Source: Pseudomonas fluorescens HK44
GTDB lineage: Bacteria > Pseudomonadota > Gammaproteobacteria > Pseudomonadales > Pseudomonadaceae
Assembly: GCF_000217955.3 (NCBI RefSeq)
Contig: NZ_AFOY02000015.1
Span: forward strand, 868,001 to 932,000
Length of the DNA: 64,000 bases
Direction: 5' to 3'
Shown piece after piece: positions 35,372 to 43,844 of the stretch. Numbering within the stretch: position 1 is the stretch's first letter; the number at the start of each line of letters is the position of its first letter. Made by a program: the position numbers and the translations under genes. The notes under the pieces are model-generated. The model was not told the origin of the DNA and did no database searches. It saw nothing but the letters and a program-made list of their open reading frames with translations.

Positions 35372-36541
35372 TCAGCGTTGGGTTCGTGGCATGCCCAGGC
35401 CGAACTGGGCGATCAGCTCGCGCTGGATTTCGTTGGTGCCGCCACCGAACGTCAAGGTCACCGAGGCGCGTACCTCATACTCCAGCTCGCCCTGCAGCAA
35501 TGCCGCTGCCGAATCGCCACGCACCAGGCCGTTGGCCCCGACAATGTTGCAAAGCTTGCGCAGAATCTCGATCGCCGATTCCGAGCCGTAGACCTTGGTG
35601 GTCGAGGCCAGGGCAATGTCCATGCGCTCGTGTTCCAGGTCGGCGGCGATGCGCAGGTTGATCAGGCGCATGGCCTCCAGCCGTGCATAGCACTCGGCCA
35701 GGCTGGCGCGGACCCAGGCCTTGTCGGTGGCCTTGCGGCCGTTTTCATCGGCGCTGCGAGCCCACAGATAAACCCGGCGAAACAGTCCGACGACCTTGTC
35801 CGACCAGGCACCCAACCCCAACCGTTCGTGATTGAGCTGGGAGGTAATAAGCTTCCAGCCGCCGTGCAACTCACCCACCAGCATGTCGCGCGGCACCCGC
35901 ACGTTGTCGTAGTAGGTGGCGGCAGTCGGGTTGCTGGTGGTCGGGATGACCGTGCTGGAGAAGCCCGGTTCCTGAGTGTCCAGAATCAGGATCGACACAC
36001 CTTTATGCCGTGGCCGCTCAGGGTCGGTGCGCGCCGCCAGCCAGATGTAATCGGCAGACTCGGCACCGGAGGTCCAGAGCTTGTTGCCGTTGACCACGAA
36101 GTGCTCACCGTCCAGTCGTGCGGTGGTTTTCAGCACGGCCAGATCGCTACCGGCATCCGGCTCGGAGTAACCGATGGCGAAGATAATTTCACCCGCCGCA
36201 ATGCCGGGCAGGAATCGAGCCTTTTGCAGCTCGCAGCCATGGGCCATCAAGGCCGGACCGACCGTACTGATGGTCACGAACGGCAGCGGCGCGCCGGCAA
36301 TGTTGGCTTCTTCGAAAAAAATCAGCTGTTCGGTGGCCGCATAACCCTGGCCACCATGTGCCTTGGGCCAACCGACGGCCAGCCAGCCGTCACGGCCCAT
36401 CTTGCGGACCGTTTCGCGATACAGCTCGCCGCCTTCCTTGCCGCGCAATTGCAGGCGCAGCTCAGGTGTCATCAAGTCCTGGAAATAATCCCGTACCTTA
36501 TGGCGCAGGGCGCGCTGTTCGGGGGTGAGATCGACAAACAT
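35372..36541 (-). CDS. chsE2: acyl-CoA dehydrogenase, ChsE2 (FadE29)-like
   Basis: 389 residues. FAIGYSEPDAGSDLAVLKTTA, WTSGAESADYIWLAART, and C-terminal LTFGGGTNEIQRELIAQFGLGMPR. Lies 10 nt after the Ltp2-like gene. With the ACAD at 38142-39275 it brackets the ChsH1 and Ltp2 genes, so the order resembles the mycobacterial igr operon (chsE1, chsE2, chsH2, chsH1, ltp2). It should desaturate the three-carbon side chain of the pregnane-CoA. Confidence 0.78.
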   Translation of the reverse strand: MFVDLTPEQRALRHKVRDYFQDLMTPELRLQLRGKEGGELYRETVRKMGRDGWLAVGWPKAHGGQGYAATEQLIFFEEANIAGAPLPFVTISTVGPALMAHGCELQKARFLPGIAAGEIIFAIGYSEPDAGSDLAVLKTTARLDGEHFVVNGNKLWTSGAESADYIWLAARTDPERPRHKGVSILILDTQEPGFSSTVIPTTSNPTAATYYDNVRVPRDMLVGELHGGWKLITSQLNHERLGLGAWSDKVVGLFRRVYLWARSADENGRKATDKAWVRASLAECYARLEAMRLINLRIAADLEHERMDIALASTTKVYGSESAIEILRKLCNIVGANGLVRGDSAAALLQGELEYEVRASVTLTFGGGTNEIQRELIAQFGLGMPRTQR

Positions 36542-36551
36542 GAGCCGCTCC

Positions 36552-37730
36552 TTATGCCGAACCGAGAATCAGGCCACTGGTCGGCACGCCGGTCCCGGCG
36601 GTCACCAGCACGTTTTCCACGTCATCCACCTGGTTCACCGCAGTGCCGCGCACCTGACGCACCGCTTCAGCAACGCCGTTCATGCCATGGATGTATGCCT
36701 CGCCGAGTTGACCGCCATGGGGGTTAATCGGCAATTTGCCGCCACGGGCATGGTGGCCGGCGCGGATGAACTCCTTGGCCTCGCCGCGTTTGGCGAAACC
36801 GAACTCTTCCAACTGCGGCAGCACAAACGGGGTGAAGTGGTCGTAGATCACGGCGGTCTGGAACGCCTCGGGACCAAGCCCGGACTGGCGGTACAGCTCT
36901 TTGGCGACCACACCCATTTCCGGCAGCCCGGTGATGTCATCGCGATAGAACGAGGTCATGATCTGCTGGCCACCGGTGATGCCTTGGGAACCGGCCTTGA
37001 TGACCACGGGCTTCTGCCGCAGGTCCTTGGCCCGTTCGGCCGAGGTGATGATCATCGCCACTGCGCCGTCAGACTCCTGGCAGCAGTCGAGCAAGTGCAG
37101 CGGCTCACAGATCCAGCGCGAGGCCTGATGCTCTTCGAGAGTGATCGGTTTGCCGTAGAAGAATGCCGCCGGGTTGGTCGCGGCAAAGTCACGCACCGCC
37201 ACCGCCACCCGACCGAAGTCTTCCGAGGTCGCGCCATAGGTATGCATGTAGCGCTGAGCGAACATCCCGACCCAGGCTGCCGGGGTGTGCAGGCCGTGGG
37301 GCATGTACCAGCCGTAGTTGACGTTCTCGAAGATTGGCGTCGAGGCGAAACCGTAACTGCCACTGCCGAATCGATACCAGGAACGCTCGTTCATCGCCCG
37401 GTAGACCACTACCACTTTCGCCACGCCGGTGGCTACCGCCATGGCCGCATGCATCACCGGCGCGCAGGCCGCGCCCCCGCCGTGGGGCACTTGGGAGAAG
37501 AACTTCACGTCCTTGCAGCCGAGCAGACGGGCGATCTCATACTCCGGCACTTTGTCGACCGAGTACGAGCTGAAACCCTCGACCTCGGACGGATCGATGC
37601 CAGCGTCCTTGAGCGCCGCCAGGGTGGCCTCAAGGGCGAGACGCAGCTCGGTGCGCCCGGAGTTCTTGGAAAATTCGGTCGCGCCCAAACCGACAATCGC
37701 GGCGCGTCCGGAAATCGACGAATTCGTCAT
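36552..37730 (-). CDS. ltp2: Ltp2-like steroid side-chain retro-aldolase
   Basis: 392 residues (Ltp2 of M. tuberculosis is ~386). Thiolase-like fold: GRAAIVGLGATEFSKNSGRTELRLALEATLAAL, VPHGGGAACAPVMHAAMAVATG, and INPHGGQLGEAYIHGMNGVAEAVRQVRG. Lacks the full thiolase catalytic set, as expected of aldolases. In the igr pathway Ltp2 with the ChsH2 DUF35 domain cleaves the 17-hydroxy side-chain CoA ester to the androstane-type ketone and propionyl-CoA. ChsH1 and ChsH2 genes are adjacent here. Confidence 0.84.
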   Translation of the reverse strand: MTNSSISGRAAIVGLGATEFSKNSGRTELRLALEATLAALKDAGIDPSEVEGFSSYSVDKVPEYEIARLLGCKDVKFFSQVPHGGGAACAPVMHAAMAVATGVAKVVVVYRAMNERSWYRFGSGSYGFASTPIFENVNYGWYMPHGLHTPAAWVGMFAQRYMHTYGATSEDFGRVAVAVRDFAATNPAAFFYGKPITLEEHQASRWICEPLHLLDCCQESDGAVAMIITSAERAKDLRQKPVVIKAGSQGITGGQQIMTSFYRDDITGLPEMGVVAKELYRQSGLGPEAFQTAVIYDHFTPFVLPQLEEFGFAKRGEAKEFIRAGHHARGGKLPINPHGGQLGEAYIHGMNGVAEAVRQVRGTAVNQVDDVENVLVTAGTGVPTSGLILGSA

Positions 37731-37750
37731 GTGTTTTTTCTCCCCCGCTA

Positions 37751-38170
37751 TCAGGGCAAAACCAACGCGACCGTACCGGTCACGTGGTTGCCCATCGAAT
37801 TTTTCCCACTGAAGGTTATTTCCACCGTGCGAGTGGCGGCATCCAGATGGCTGACCGCGCCGCTGAAGGTCATGGTGTCGCCCGGATAATTGGGCGCGCC
37901 GAGCTTGATCTTCAGCGAGGCAAAGCGCGCTTCAGGTCCAACCCAGCCTTCGACGAATCGCTGTACCAGGCCGTTGGTGGTGAGGATGTTCATGAAGATG
38001 TGCGGCGAGCCGAGTTCGCGGGCAGCCTCGAGGTCGTGGTGGCCGGGGAAGTAATCACGCGTGGCGATTGCGCCGCCGGTGATCAGGCCGACCGTGATTG
38101 GAATCGCCAGCTGCGGCAATACTTCGCCGGGGCGCACGTCTTCAAAGCGCTTGGTGTTCTTCGAGGTCAT
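37751..38170 (-). CDS. chsH1: MaoC-like hydratase subunit, ChsH1-like
   Basis: 139 residues, close to the ~128 of ChsH1. Hot-dog domain with VGLITGGAIATRDYFPGHHDLEAARELGSPHIFMNIL, TTNGLVQRFVEGWVG and FSGKNSMGNHVTGTVALVLP. It overlaps the ChsE1-like gene by 29 nt, which implies translational coupling. In the known system ChsH1 forms a heterotetramer with the MaoC part of ChsH2 and hydrates the 17-ene acyl-CoA. Confidence 0.83.
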   Translation of the reverse strand: MTSKNTKRFEDVRPGEVLPQLAIPITVGLITGGAIATRDYFPGHHDLEAARELGSPHIFMNILTTNGLVQRFVEGWVGPEARFASLKIKLGAPNYPGDTMTFSGAVSHLDAATRTVEITFSGKNSMGNHVTGTVALVLP

Positions 38171-39275
38171 ATTTCCATCCCAGCTTGTCGTTATCGCTCA
38201 GCCAATCGCCGAGGCGTTCCAGGCTTGCCGCCGAGCCCCCGAGGGCACTGCCCAGGGCGCGGCTCCAGTAAAGAAAACGGTGCATCGGGTACGTTAGATC
38301 GACGCCAATGCCACCGTGTACATGCTGTGCGTTGTGACCGATCAAGTGCCCGGCCTCACAGGCCAGCCAAGCGGTGGCCAGCGCTTCGGACGGTGCCGGC
38401 AATCCGGCATCCAGGCGGTAGCACAATTGCCACAACGCACTGCGCAAGGCTTCCAGCGCGACATGCGCATTGGCCATGCTCATCTGCACGGCCTGGAAAC
38501 TGCCGATGCTGCGTTCGAATTGTTTGCGCTCGGTGACGTATTCGACCGTGCGACGGATCTGCTCGGCGCTGACACCCAGTTGCAACGATGCCAGTGCTGC
38601 CGTGGCCCGAGGCTCCAGCCAGCTCAGCGCCGCAGCAGGCAGCATCTGCTCGGCCTCGATAGCAACCTCTGCGAAATGCAGGTCAGCAATCGCTTCGCCG
38701 TGGGTCATCACGCCAGGAACGTGAGAGATGCCCGCCGCCGTCAGCTCAACCAACAACAGCCGTGACTCGCCTTCCGCCACCACCGGCAGCAAGGCCGCCT
38801 GGGATTGCTCGGCCAGAGACACGGCGGCAACCCGCCCGCTCAGAGTCCAGCCGTTGCCCGTGCGCCGGGCTTTCAATTGAATGCCGTGGGCGCTGCTCAG
38901 GGCCTCGATGGCAAGGGTCAGCAGTGTCTGGGCTTTCGCGGCGTTACTTGCCCAAGGCATAAGGGCTTCGTCGACGAACTGCGCCAGCGTCGCGGCCGCC
39001 AGTTGGTGACGCCACAGCGGGACCTGTCCCAGGGCGCGCCCTTGAGCCTCAAGCACCAGCATCAGCTCGGTCATGCCCAGACCGCTGCCGTCCTGCGCTT
39101 CAGGAATCGCCAGCGCATGCAGGCCGGTTTCCACGCACAGACTCCACAGCGACTGCATGAACGGTTCACCGTTCATGTCGTCATAGCGCAGGCGTTCATC
39201 GGTGCAATAGTCGGTAAACACGCTGCCGGCCATCTGTGCGATAGCCCGCTGATCTTCGGTGAGTTCGAAATCCAT
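38142..39275 (-). CDS. chsE1: acyl-CoA dehydrogenase, ChsE1 (FadE28)-like
   Basis: 377 residues, the shorter, degenerate partner type. MDFELTEDQRAIAQMAGSVF start, IGSFQAVQMSMANAHVALEALRSALW, and NAQHVHGGIGVDLTYPMHRFLYW at the C-terminus. The central substrate domain is Ala/Leu-rich and diverged. Sits between ChsH2- and ChsH1-like genes. Expected to form an alpha2beta2 enzyme with the ChsE2-like ACAD. Confidence 0.78.
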   Translation of the reverse strand: MDFELTEDQRAIAQMAGSVFTDYCTDERLRYDDMNGEPFMQSLWSLCVETGLHALAIPEAQDGSGLGMTELMLVLEAQGRALGQVPLWRHQLAAATLAQFVDEALMPWASNAAKAQTLLTLAIEALSSAHGIQLKARRTGNGWTLSGRVAAVSLAEQSQAALLPVVAEGESRLLLVELTAAGISHVPGVMTHGEAIADLHFAEVAIEAEQMLPAAALSWLEPRATAALASLQLGVSAEQIRRTVEYVTERKQFERSIGSFQAVQMSMANAHVALEALRSALWQLCYRLDAGLPAPSEALATAWLACEAGHLIGHNAQHVHGGIGVDLTYPMHRFLYWSRALGSALGGSAASLERLGDWLSDNDKLGWKYDLEEHQAL

Positions 39276-39284
39276 GGTGTCCCC

Positions 39285-40292
39285 CTACTCGGCCACTGGC
39301 CGGAACAGCGGCAGGGTCAGCTCGTCGTCGAAGGTCTGGAACTCGACCTGCAGACGCTGGCCGATGCTCAGCTCTTCGCGCTTGACGCCCACCAGACCTG
39401 CAACCAGACGCACGCCCTCCTCCAACTCGATCAAACCGATCGGATTCGGATGGTCGAATGGCGCCACTTCGGGGTAATGCATGATGACGAAGGAGTACAG
39501 ACTGGCGCGACCACTGGCCTCGACTGTGTCCCAATCAAAGGAATGGCACTCGATGCACACCGGCGCCGGTGGATGACGCAAGGTGGCGCAGGCGGTGCAA
39601 CGCTGAATGAGCAATTTGCCCGCATCGCAGCCTTCCCAGAAGAAACGCGAGTCATCGCTGGTACCGGGCTTGGGCCGTTTGGCCTTGGTCACCTCTGCCA
39701 CCTTAGGTTTGGCCTCAGGCTTCTGGACGTTTGCCGGGCGGAATTTGAAGACCCGGAACAACAGTTCGCCGACCGCTTCATCGGCACAAGCCGAAAGACC
39801 GCCATTGGCTTGTTCGACGAAGTAACTCATCACCAGCGTGACGAAGAAGCCGGTACCGAGTCCGGTGGTTTTTTCATCCCCGACCGAGTCCAGCCGCGTG
39901 GTGTAGTAGAGGCGCTCACCGGGGCGCAGGTTGCGGTTGAAGCTGAACTCCGAATTCACTGCGACCACCGAAGGGTAGCCATGAGCCTCGATCAGCTTGA
40001 GTACCTCATAGGGGTTTTCGCTGGTCGAGCCCGGTGCATAATTGTTCAGATGGAAGCCTTCCATGCACCAGACTTGGAGCATCGCCGGCGGCGCAACCCG
40101 CCCGTCATGCACACTGTTGGTGGCGAAGGCAGCATCGGTATAGGCCGGATTGTCCACGCCCATGATTTCGCACCACTGGCGGATCATCGGCGCATTGACT
40201 TCGTCCCAGGCATAGACGCGACCGTATTCACGCCCCACTAGGGCGCGCACTTTGGATAGCAATTCTGGATCAGCCAAGTTCGTCTCCTGCAT
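39285..40292 (-). CDS. chsH2: MaoC-DUF35 fusion, ChsH2-like
   Basis: 335 residues from the ATG at 40292; the open frame continues upstream but only into the neighbouring SDR gene. N-terminal MaoC/FAS1-type hot-dog domain (~1-165: VGREYGRVYAWDEVNAPMI, FSFNRNLRPGERLYYTT). A Pro/Lys linker (QKPEAKPKVAEVTKAKRPK) is followed by a DUF35 domain with Zn-ribbon cysteines CTACATLRHPPAPVCIEC and OB-fold. This is the domain order and size of ChsH2 (311 residues), opposite to the fusion at 14721-15677. The DUF35 part should dock Ltp2. Confidence 0.85.
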   Translation of the reverse strand: MQETNLADPELLSKVRALVGREYGRVYAWDEVNAPMIRQWCEIMGVDNPAYTDAAFATNSVHDGRVAPPAMLQVWCMEGFHLNNYAPGSTSENPYEVLKLIEAHGYPSVVAVNSEFSFNRNLRPGERLYYTTRLDSVGDEKTTGLGTGFFVTLVMSYFVEQANGGLSACADEAVGELLFRVFKFRPANVQKPEAKPKVAEVTKAKRPKPGTSDDSRFFWEGCDAGKLLIQRCTACATLRHPPAPVCIECHSFDWDTVEASGRASLYSFVIMHYPEVAPFDHPNPIGLIELEEGVRLVAGLVGVKREELSIGQRLQVEFQTFDDELTLPLFRPVAE

Positions 40293-40332
40293 GTTGAGAG
40301 CGGCGACCGAATTCAGGCGCCACCGAGTTCGA

Positions 40333-41118
40333 TCAGTTGGGCGCAGCCTGGGCCGCACCGAGAAAAGCCGGGCGCTCACCCCCACCGTGCAACAGCAAAT
40401 TGCAGCCGCTGGCGTATCCGGCCAACGGCGAGGCGATGAACAGACAGGCGTTGCCGATGTCTTCCGGCTGGGCCATGCGCCCGGCCGGAATGCCAGCACT
40501 GACAGCGGCAATGCCGCTCTCGGCGCCGTAATGCAAATGGGATTGTTCGGTCTGAACCAGACCGGGGCTGACCGCCACCACGCGAACCTTCGGCGCCCAT
40601 TCCACGGCCAGCGATTGCACCAATGCCAGCACCCCGGCCTTGGCCGCGCCATAGGCGGCGGTCCCGGGAGAAGCCCGCAACGCACTGATGCTGCCGATAA
40701 ACACGATGCAGCCACCGTCCGGCTGTTCCTGCATGAGCAGGTTGGCCTGTTGAGCGACGTTCAAGGGGGCAATCAGATTGAGCCGGATGATGCCTTCGTG
40801 GAAACGCGGCGAAGCGCTGGCAGCGTCCGTCGCCGGGCTGCCGCCAGCGTTGTTGATCAGTACATCGAGCCGTCCGTACTTGGCACGGACCGTATCGAAC
40901 AGAGCCTTGAGCGAGTCCTGGTCGCGCACATCGGCAGCCATGAATGCAGCGTGCGCTTCACCTACCGACGGCAGGGTTTCAGGCGTGCTGCGGCCACACA
41001 CGATGACTCGGGCATTGGCCGCCAGAAAACTACGGGCGATGCCGGCGCCGATACCTTTGGTACCGCCGGTGACAAGCACCACCTTACCACTGTAATCGAG
41101 CTGCGAATGTTGGCCCAT
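40333..41118 (-). CDS. SDR, hydroxysteroid dehydrogenase-like, first gene of the igr-like operon
   Basis: 261 residues, ATG at 41118 after AGGAG. TGGTKGIG, VCGRSTPE, NNAGGSPA, FIGSISALRASP, catalytic AYGAAKAGV. The C-terminal tail after LLLHGGGERP is unusual. Could be a 3- or 17-hydroxysteroid dehydrogenase, or a hydroxyacyl-CoA dehydrogenase for the side chain. Transcribed divergently from the enoyl-CoA hydratase at 41266; one dyad serves the shared promoter. Confidence 0.8.
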   Translation of the reverse strand: MGQHSQLDYSGKVVLVTGGTKGIGAGIARSFLAANARVIVCGRSTPETLPSVGEAHAAFMAADVRDQDSLKALFDTVRAKYGRLDVLINNAGGSPATDAASASPRFHEGIIRLNLIAPLNVAQQANLLMQEQPDGGCIVFIGSISALRASPGTAAYGAAKAGVLALVQSLAVEWAPKVRVVAVSPGLVQTEQSHLHYGAESGIAAVSAGIPAGRMAQPEDIGNACLFIASPLAGYASGCNLLLHGGGERPAFLGAAQAAPN

Positions 41119-41174
41119 GAGAGGCTCCTGAGTGTGCTGATTGATCACACTCTAGGGACAAACCCAAACCCGCT

Positions 41175-41194
41175 CTTCGTCTGAACGGACGATG
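41175..41194. promoter_or_regulatory. bidirectional copy of the 19-bp dyad
   Basis: Plus strand (41176-41194): TTCGTCTGAACGGACGATG with AACAAT starting exactly 20 nt downstream, serving 41266-42051. Minus strand (41193-41175): ATCGTCCGTTCAGACGAAG with TAGAGT starting exactly 20 nt downstream, serving the igr-like operon at 41118. The site is more symmetrical than the others, as a two-way site would need to be. Confidence 0.65.
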
Positions 41195-41265
41195 AAGCGC
41201 AAGGGGCACACAGCAACAATCAAGGCGCACACCCTTTGTCAGGTGCTGGCCAAAAGAGAACACTT

Positions 41266-42051
41266 ATGCCTGATCTATCTGCCTCATCGGTACTACTCGA
41301 ATTCCCGGCGCCGGGCGTCGCCTTGCTACGACTCAACCGACCCCAGGCAACCAATGCCCTGAGCCTGGAGCTGCAGGCGCTGCTGTCCCATCATTTCACC
41401 GAGTTGGGTGCCGCCCCCGATGTGCGTTGCATCCTGCTGACCGGAGGCGACAAGGTGTTTGCCGCTGGCGGCGACATCAACAGCATGGCCGGGGTCGGCC
41501 CGATCGACATCTATCAACGCCACACCGAGCGGGTCTGGGCGCCAATCCAGCACTGTCCGAAACCGGTGATCGCGGCGGTCTGTGGCTATGCCTATGGCGG
41601 CGGCTGCGAGCTGGCAATGCTTGCCGACATCATCATTGCCGGGCGCAGCGCGCGCTTCTGCCAGCCGGAGATTCGCATCGGCATCATGCCCGGCATCGGG
41701 GGAACCCAGCGTCTGATACGCGCCGTGGGCAAGGCCAAGGCGATGCGCATGGCCTTGACCGGCCAGCCAATCACTGCCGAAGAAGCGTGGATCTCGGGTC
41801 TGGTCAGTGAAGTGGTGGCCGACGAAGACGTGCAGGCCCATGCGCTGGAAATGGCCAAGCTGATTGCGGCCATGCCGCCGCTGGCGGCCGAACAGATTAA
41901 GGAAGTCATTCTCGCCGGCATGGACGCGCCACTCGAAACCGGCCTGGCTCTGGAACGCAAGGCCAACGCCCTGCTGTTCGCCTCCCGCGATCAAAAGGAA
42001 GGCATGCAAGCCTTTATCGAAAAGCGCCCGGCAAGGTTTGAAGGGAACTGA
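41266..42051 (+). CDS. enoyl-CoA hydratase (crotonase)
   Basis: 261 residues from the ATG at 41266. Standard crotonase with both catalytic acids: Glu in GYAYGGGCELAMLAD and Glu in FCQPEIRIGIMPGIGGTQRL. DKVFAAGGDINSM is the oxyanion loop. It should hydrate short 2-enoyl-CoA, possibly the acyclic acids left after ring opening, or a side-chain intermediate. A single-gene unit pointing away from the igr-like operon and ending in a REP region. Confidence 0.85.
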   Translation: MPDLSASSVLLEFPAPGVALLRLNRPQATNALSLELQALLSHHFTELGAAPDVRCILLTGGDKVFAAGGDINSMAGVGPIDIYQRHTERVWAPIQHCPKPVIAAVCGYAYGGGCELAMLADIIIAGRSARFCQPEIRIGIMPGIGGTQRLIRAVGKAKAMRMALTGQPITAEEAWISGLVSEVVADEDVQAHALEMAKLIAAMPPLAAEQIKEVILAGMDAPLETGLALERKANALLFASRDQKEGMQAFIEKRPARFEGN

Positions 42052-42104
42052 TCGGCGGCTTGCCCGCCCCGCACTGGATCTGCTGATCACACAACGCAGA
42101 TCCC

Positions 42105-42150
42105 CGTAGCAGCTGCTGCCAGGCTGCGATCGGCTGCGCAGCAGTCGTAA
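42105..42150. repeat. REP-like palindromic sequence
   Basis: GTAGCAGCTGCTGCCAGGCTGCGATC followed by a partial inverse (GGCTGCGCAGCAGTCG). It matches the GTAGGAGCTGCCGCAGGCTGCGATC class of Pseudomonas REPs. It lies between two convergent genes. Confidence 0.55.
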
Positions 42151-42206
42151 ATTGCCATAACGCGATTCAGAGCAAAGATTGATTCGCCGTCGTTCACAGA
42201 TTTGAG

Positions 42207-43826
42207 TCAGCCCACCCACGCCGCCCGCAGCTCATTCTTCGCCACTTTGTTCGACGCATTGACCGGCAGCGCCGTATAGAAACGCACCTTGCGCGGTACT
42301 TTGTAGTTGGCCATGCGCTCGCGAGCCCAGCCGATCAAGCCCGCCTCATCAAGGTTTTGGTCATGGCGAAGCACCACGCAAGCACACCCCACCTCGCCCA
42401 TTCTCTCATCGGGAATGCCGATCACCGCCACTTGGGCAATCGCCGGGTGTTCGATCAACCCGGCTTCGATCTCTGCCGGGTAGCAGTTAAAACCACCGAC
42501 GATGAACATGTCCTTGAGTCGATCGGTGATGCGCAGATTACCCTGGCCATCCAGATTGCCAACGTCGCCTGTGTGCAGCCAGCCTTGTGCGTCGATGGTT
42601 TCTGCAGTCGCTTGCGGGTCTTCAAAGTAGCCCTGCATGACATGGAAACCGCGCAGGCAGATTTCCCCTGATTCGCCCTGGGCCAAAGGTTGATTATCGG
42701 CGTCGCGAATACTCACTTCAGAGCCGCGAATCGCGCGGCCACTGGTGCCCGCGATAGTTTCTGCCGGATCCAGCGGATCACAGATCGTTGCCAGGCCACC
42801 ACACTCGGTCAGGCCATAGGCTGTGGTGACCACGGTAAATCCGAGTTCACGCCGCATGCGTTCGATCAGAACCGGCGGGATAGTCGCGGCGCCCGTCACC
42901 GCAATGCGCAGGCTGGACAGGTCCGTCTCAGCCAGTCGCGGATGCGCGAGCATCGACAGATACAGCGTCGGCGGCCCGGGCAGTACCGTCACGCGCTCGG
43001 CGGCTATGCGCTGGAACACCGTTTCGGCATCGAACACCGGATGCGGCAGGATGGTCGCCCCCGCCAACAGACAGGTGAGCCAGCCGGCCTTGTAGCCGAA
43101 AGCGTGGAAGAACGGATTGATCACCAGGTAACGATCCCCGGCTTGCAAACCGATGACCTTTGCAAATTCGTTGAACGCCATCAGGTTCTGTCCGTGGGCA
43201 CTCATCACGCCTTTGGGCTTGCCGGTGGTACCCGAGGTAAACAGCAAATCGCTGAGGTCATCGGGACCCACCGCAGCGGCCCGTTCGCGGGCCTGAAGCA
43301 TACTGACTGACGCACCCTGAGCGAGAAACTCGTCCCAGCTGAAATCGTCGTCAGCCTGGGCCTGGCTGCTGCCAAACAGCACCCGGTGTTCAAGTTCGAC
43401 CGGGCAATGTGGCTGGAGCAGCGACAGGTAGTCGACCCCGAGAAACTCGCCCTGCACGAACAGCACCCGCGCGCCGCTGCGCTTGAGAATATCCGCCGCT
43501 TCGGCGCCCTTCATCCGGGTATTGATCGGCACCATCACCGCACCGGCACAGTGGATGCCCAGAGCGGCAATAATCCAGTCCCGGCTATTCGGGGCCCAGA
43601 TGGCTACGCGATCTCCGGCTTCGATACCCAAGGTCATCAGACTCCGGGTGACGCTCAGGGCCAGATGGGGCAGCGCTTTGTAATCGGTGCTGATCGCCCC
43701 TTCTTCGATGGCCGTGCGCCCGGCATGACGAATCGCCGCGGCGAATATCAATGCCGGAATGGAAGCCGGCAATGACCCGTTGGATAGGGAGGAACAAGGC
43801 GAAGCAGATAACCGGGTCGGGCTCAT
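42207..43826 (-). CDS. fadD3: FadD3-like HIP-CoA ligase
   Basis: 539 residues. RVAIWAPNSRDWIIAALGIH, DLLFTSGTTGKPKGVMSAHG, NPFFHAFGYKAGWL, VTVLPGPPTLYLSMLAHP, TTAYGLTECGGLATI, NASNKVAKNELR. These runs closely match what I recall of mycobacterial FadD3, which activates 3aalpha-H-4alpha(3'-propanoate)-7abeta-methylhexahydro-1,5-indanedione (HIP), the C/D-ring fragment released by HsaD. Last gene of the hsaA-kstD-kshB unit, which supports a core-steroid role. Confidence 0.85.
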   Translation of the reverse strand: MSPTRLSASPCSSLSNGSLPASIPALIFAAAIRHAGRTAIEEGAISTDYKALPHLALSVTRSLMTLGIEAGDRVAIWAPNSRDWIIAALGIHCAGAVMVPINTRMKGAEAADILKRSGARVLFVQGEFLGVDYLSLLQPHCPVELEHRVLFGSSQAQADDDFSWDEFLAQGASVSMLQARERAAAVGPDDLSDLLFTSGTTGKPKGVMSAHGQNLMAFNEFAKVIGLQAGDRYLVINPFFHAFGYKAGWLTCLLAGATILPHPVFDAETVFQRIAAERVTVLPGPPTLYLSMLAHPRLAETDLSSLRIAVTGAATIPPVLIERMRRELGFTVVTTAYGLTECGGLATICDPLDPAETIAGTSGRAIRGSEVSIRDADNQPLAQGESGEICLRGFHVMQGYFEDPQATAETIDAQGWLHTGDVGNLDGQGNLRITDRLKDMFIVGGFNCYPAEIEAGLIEHPAIAQVAVIGIPDERMGEVGCACVVLRHDQNLDEAGLIGWARERMANYKVPRKVRFYTALPVNASNKVAKNELRAAWVG

Positions 43827-43844
43827 GGCAGACTCACAAATGGA

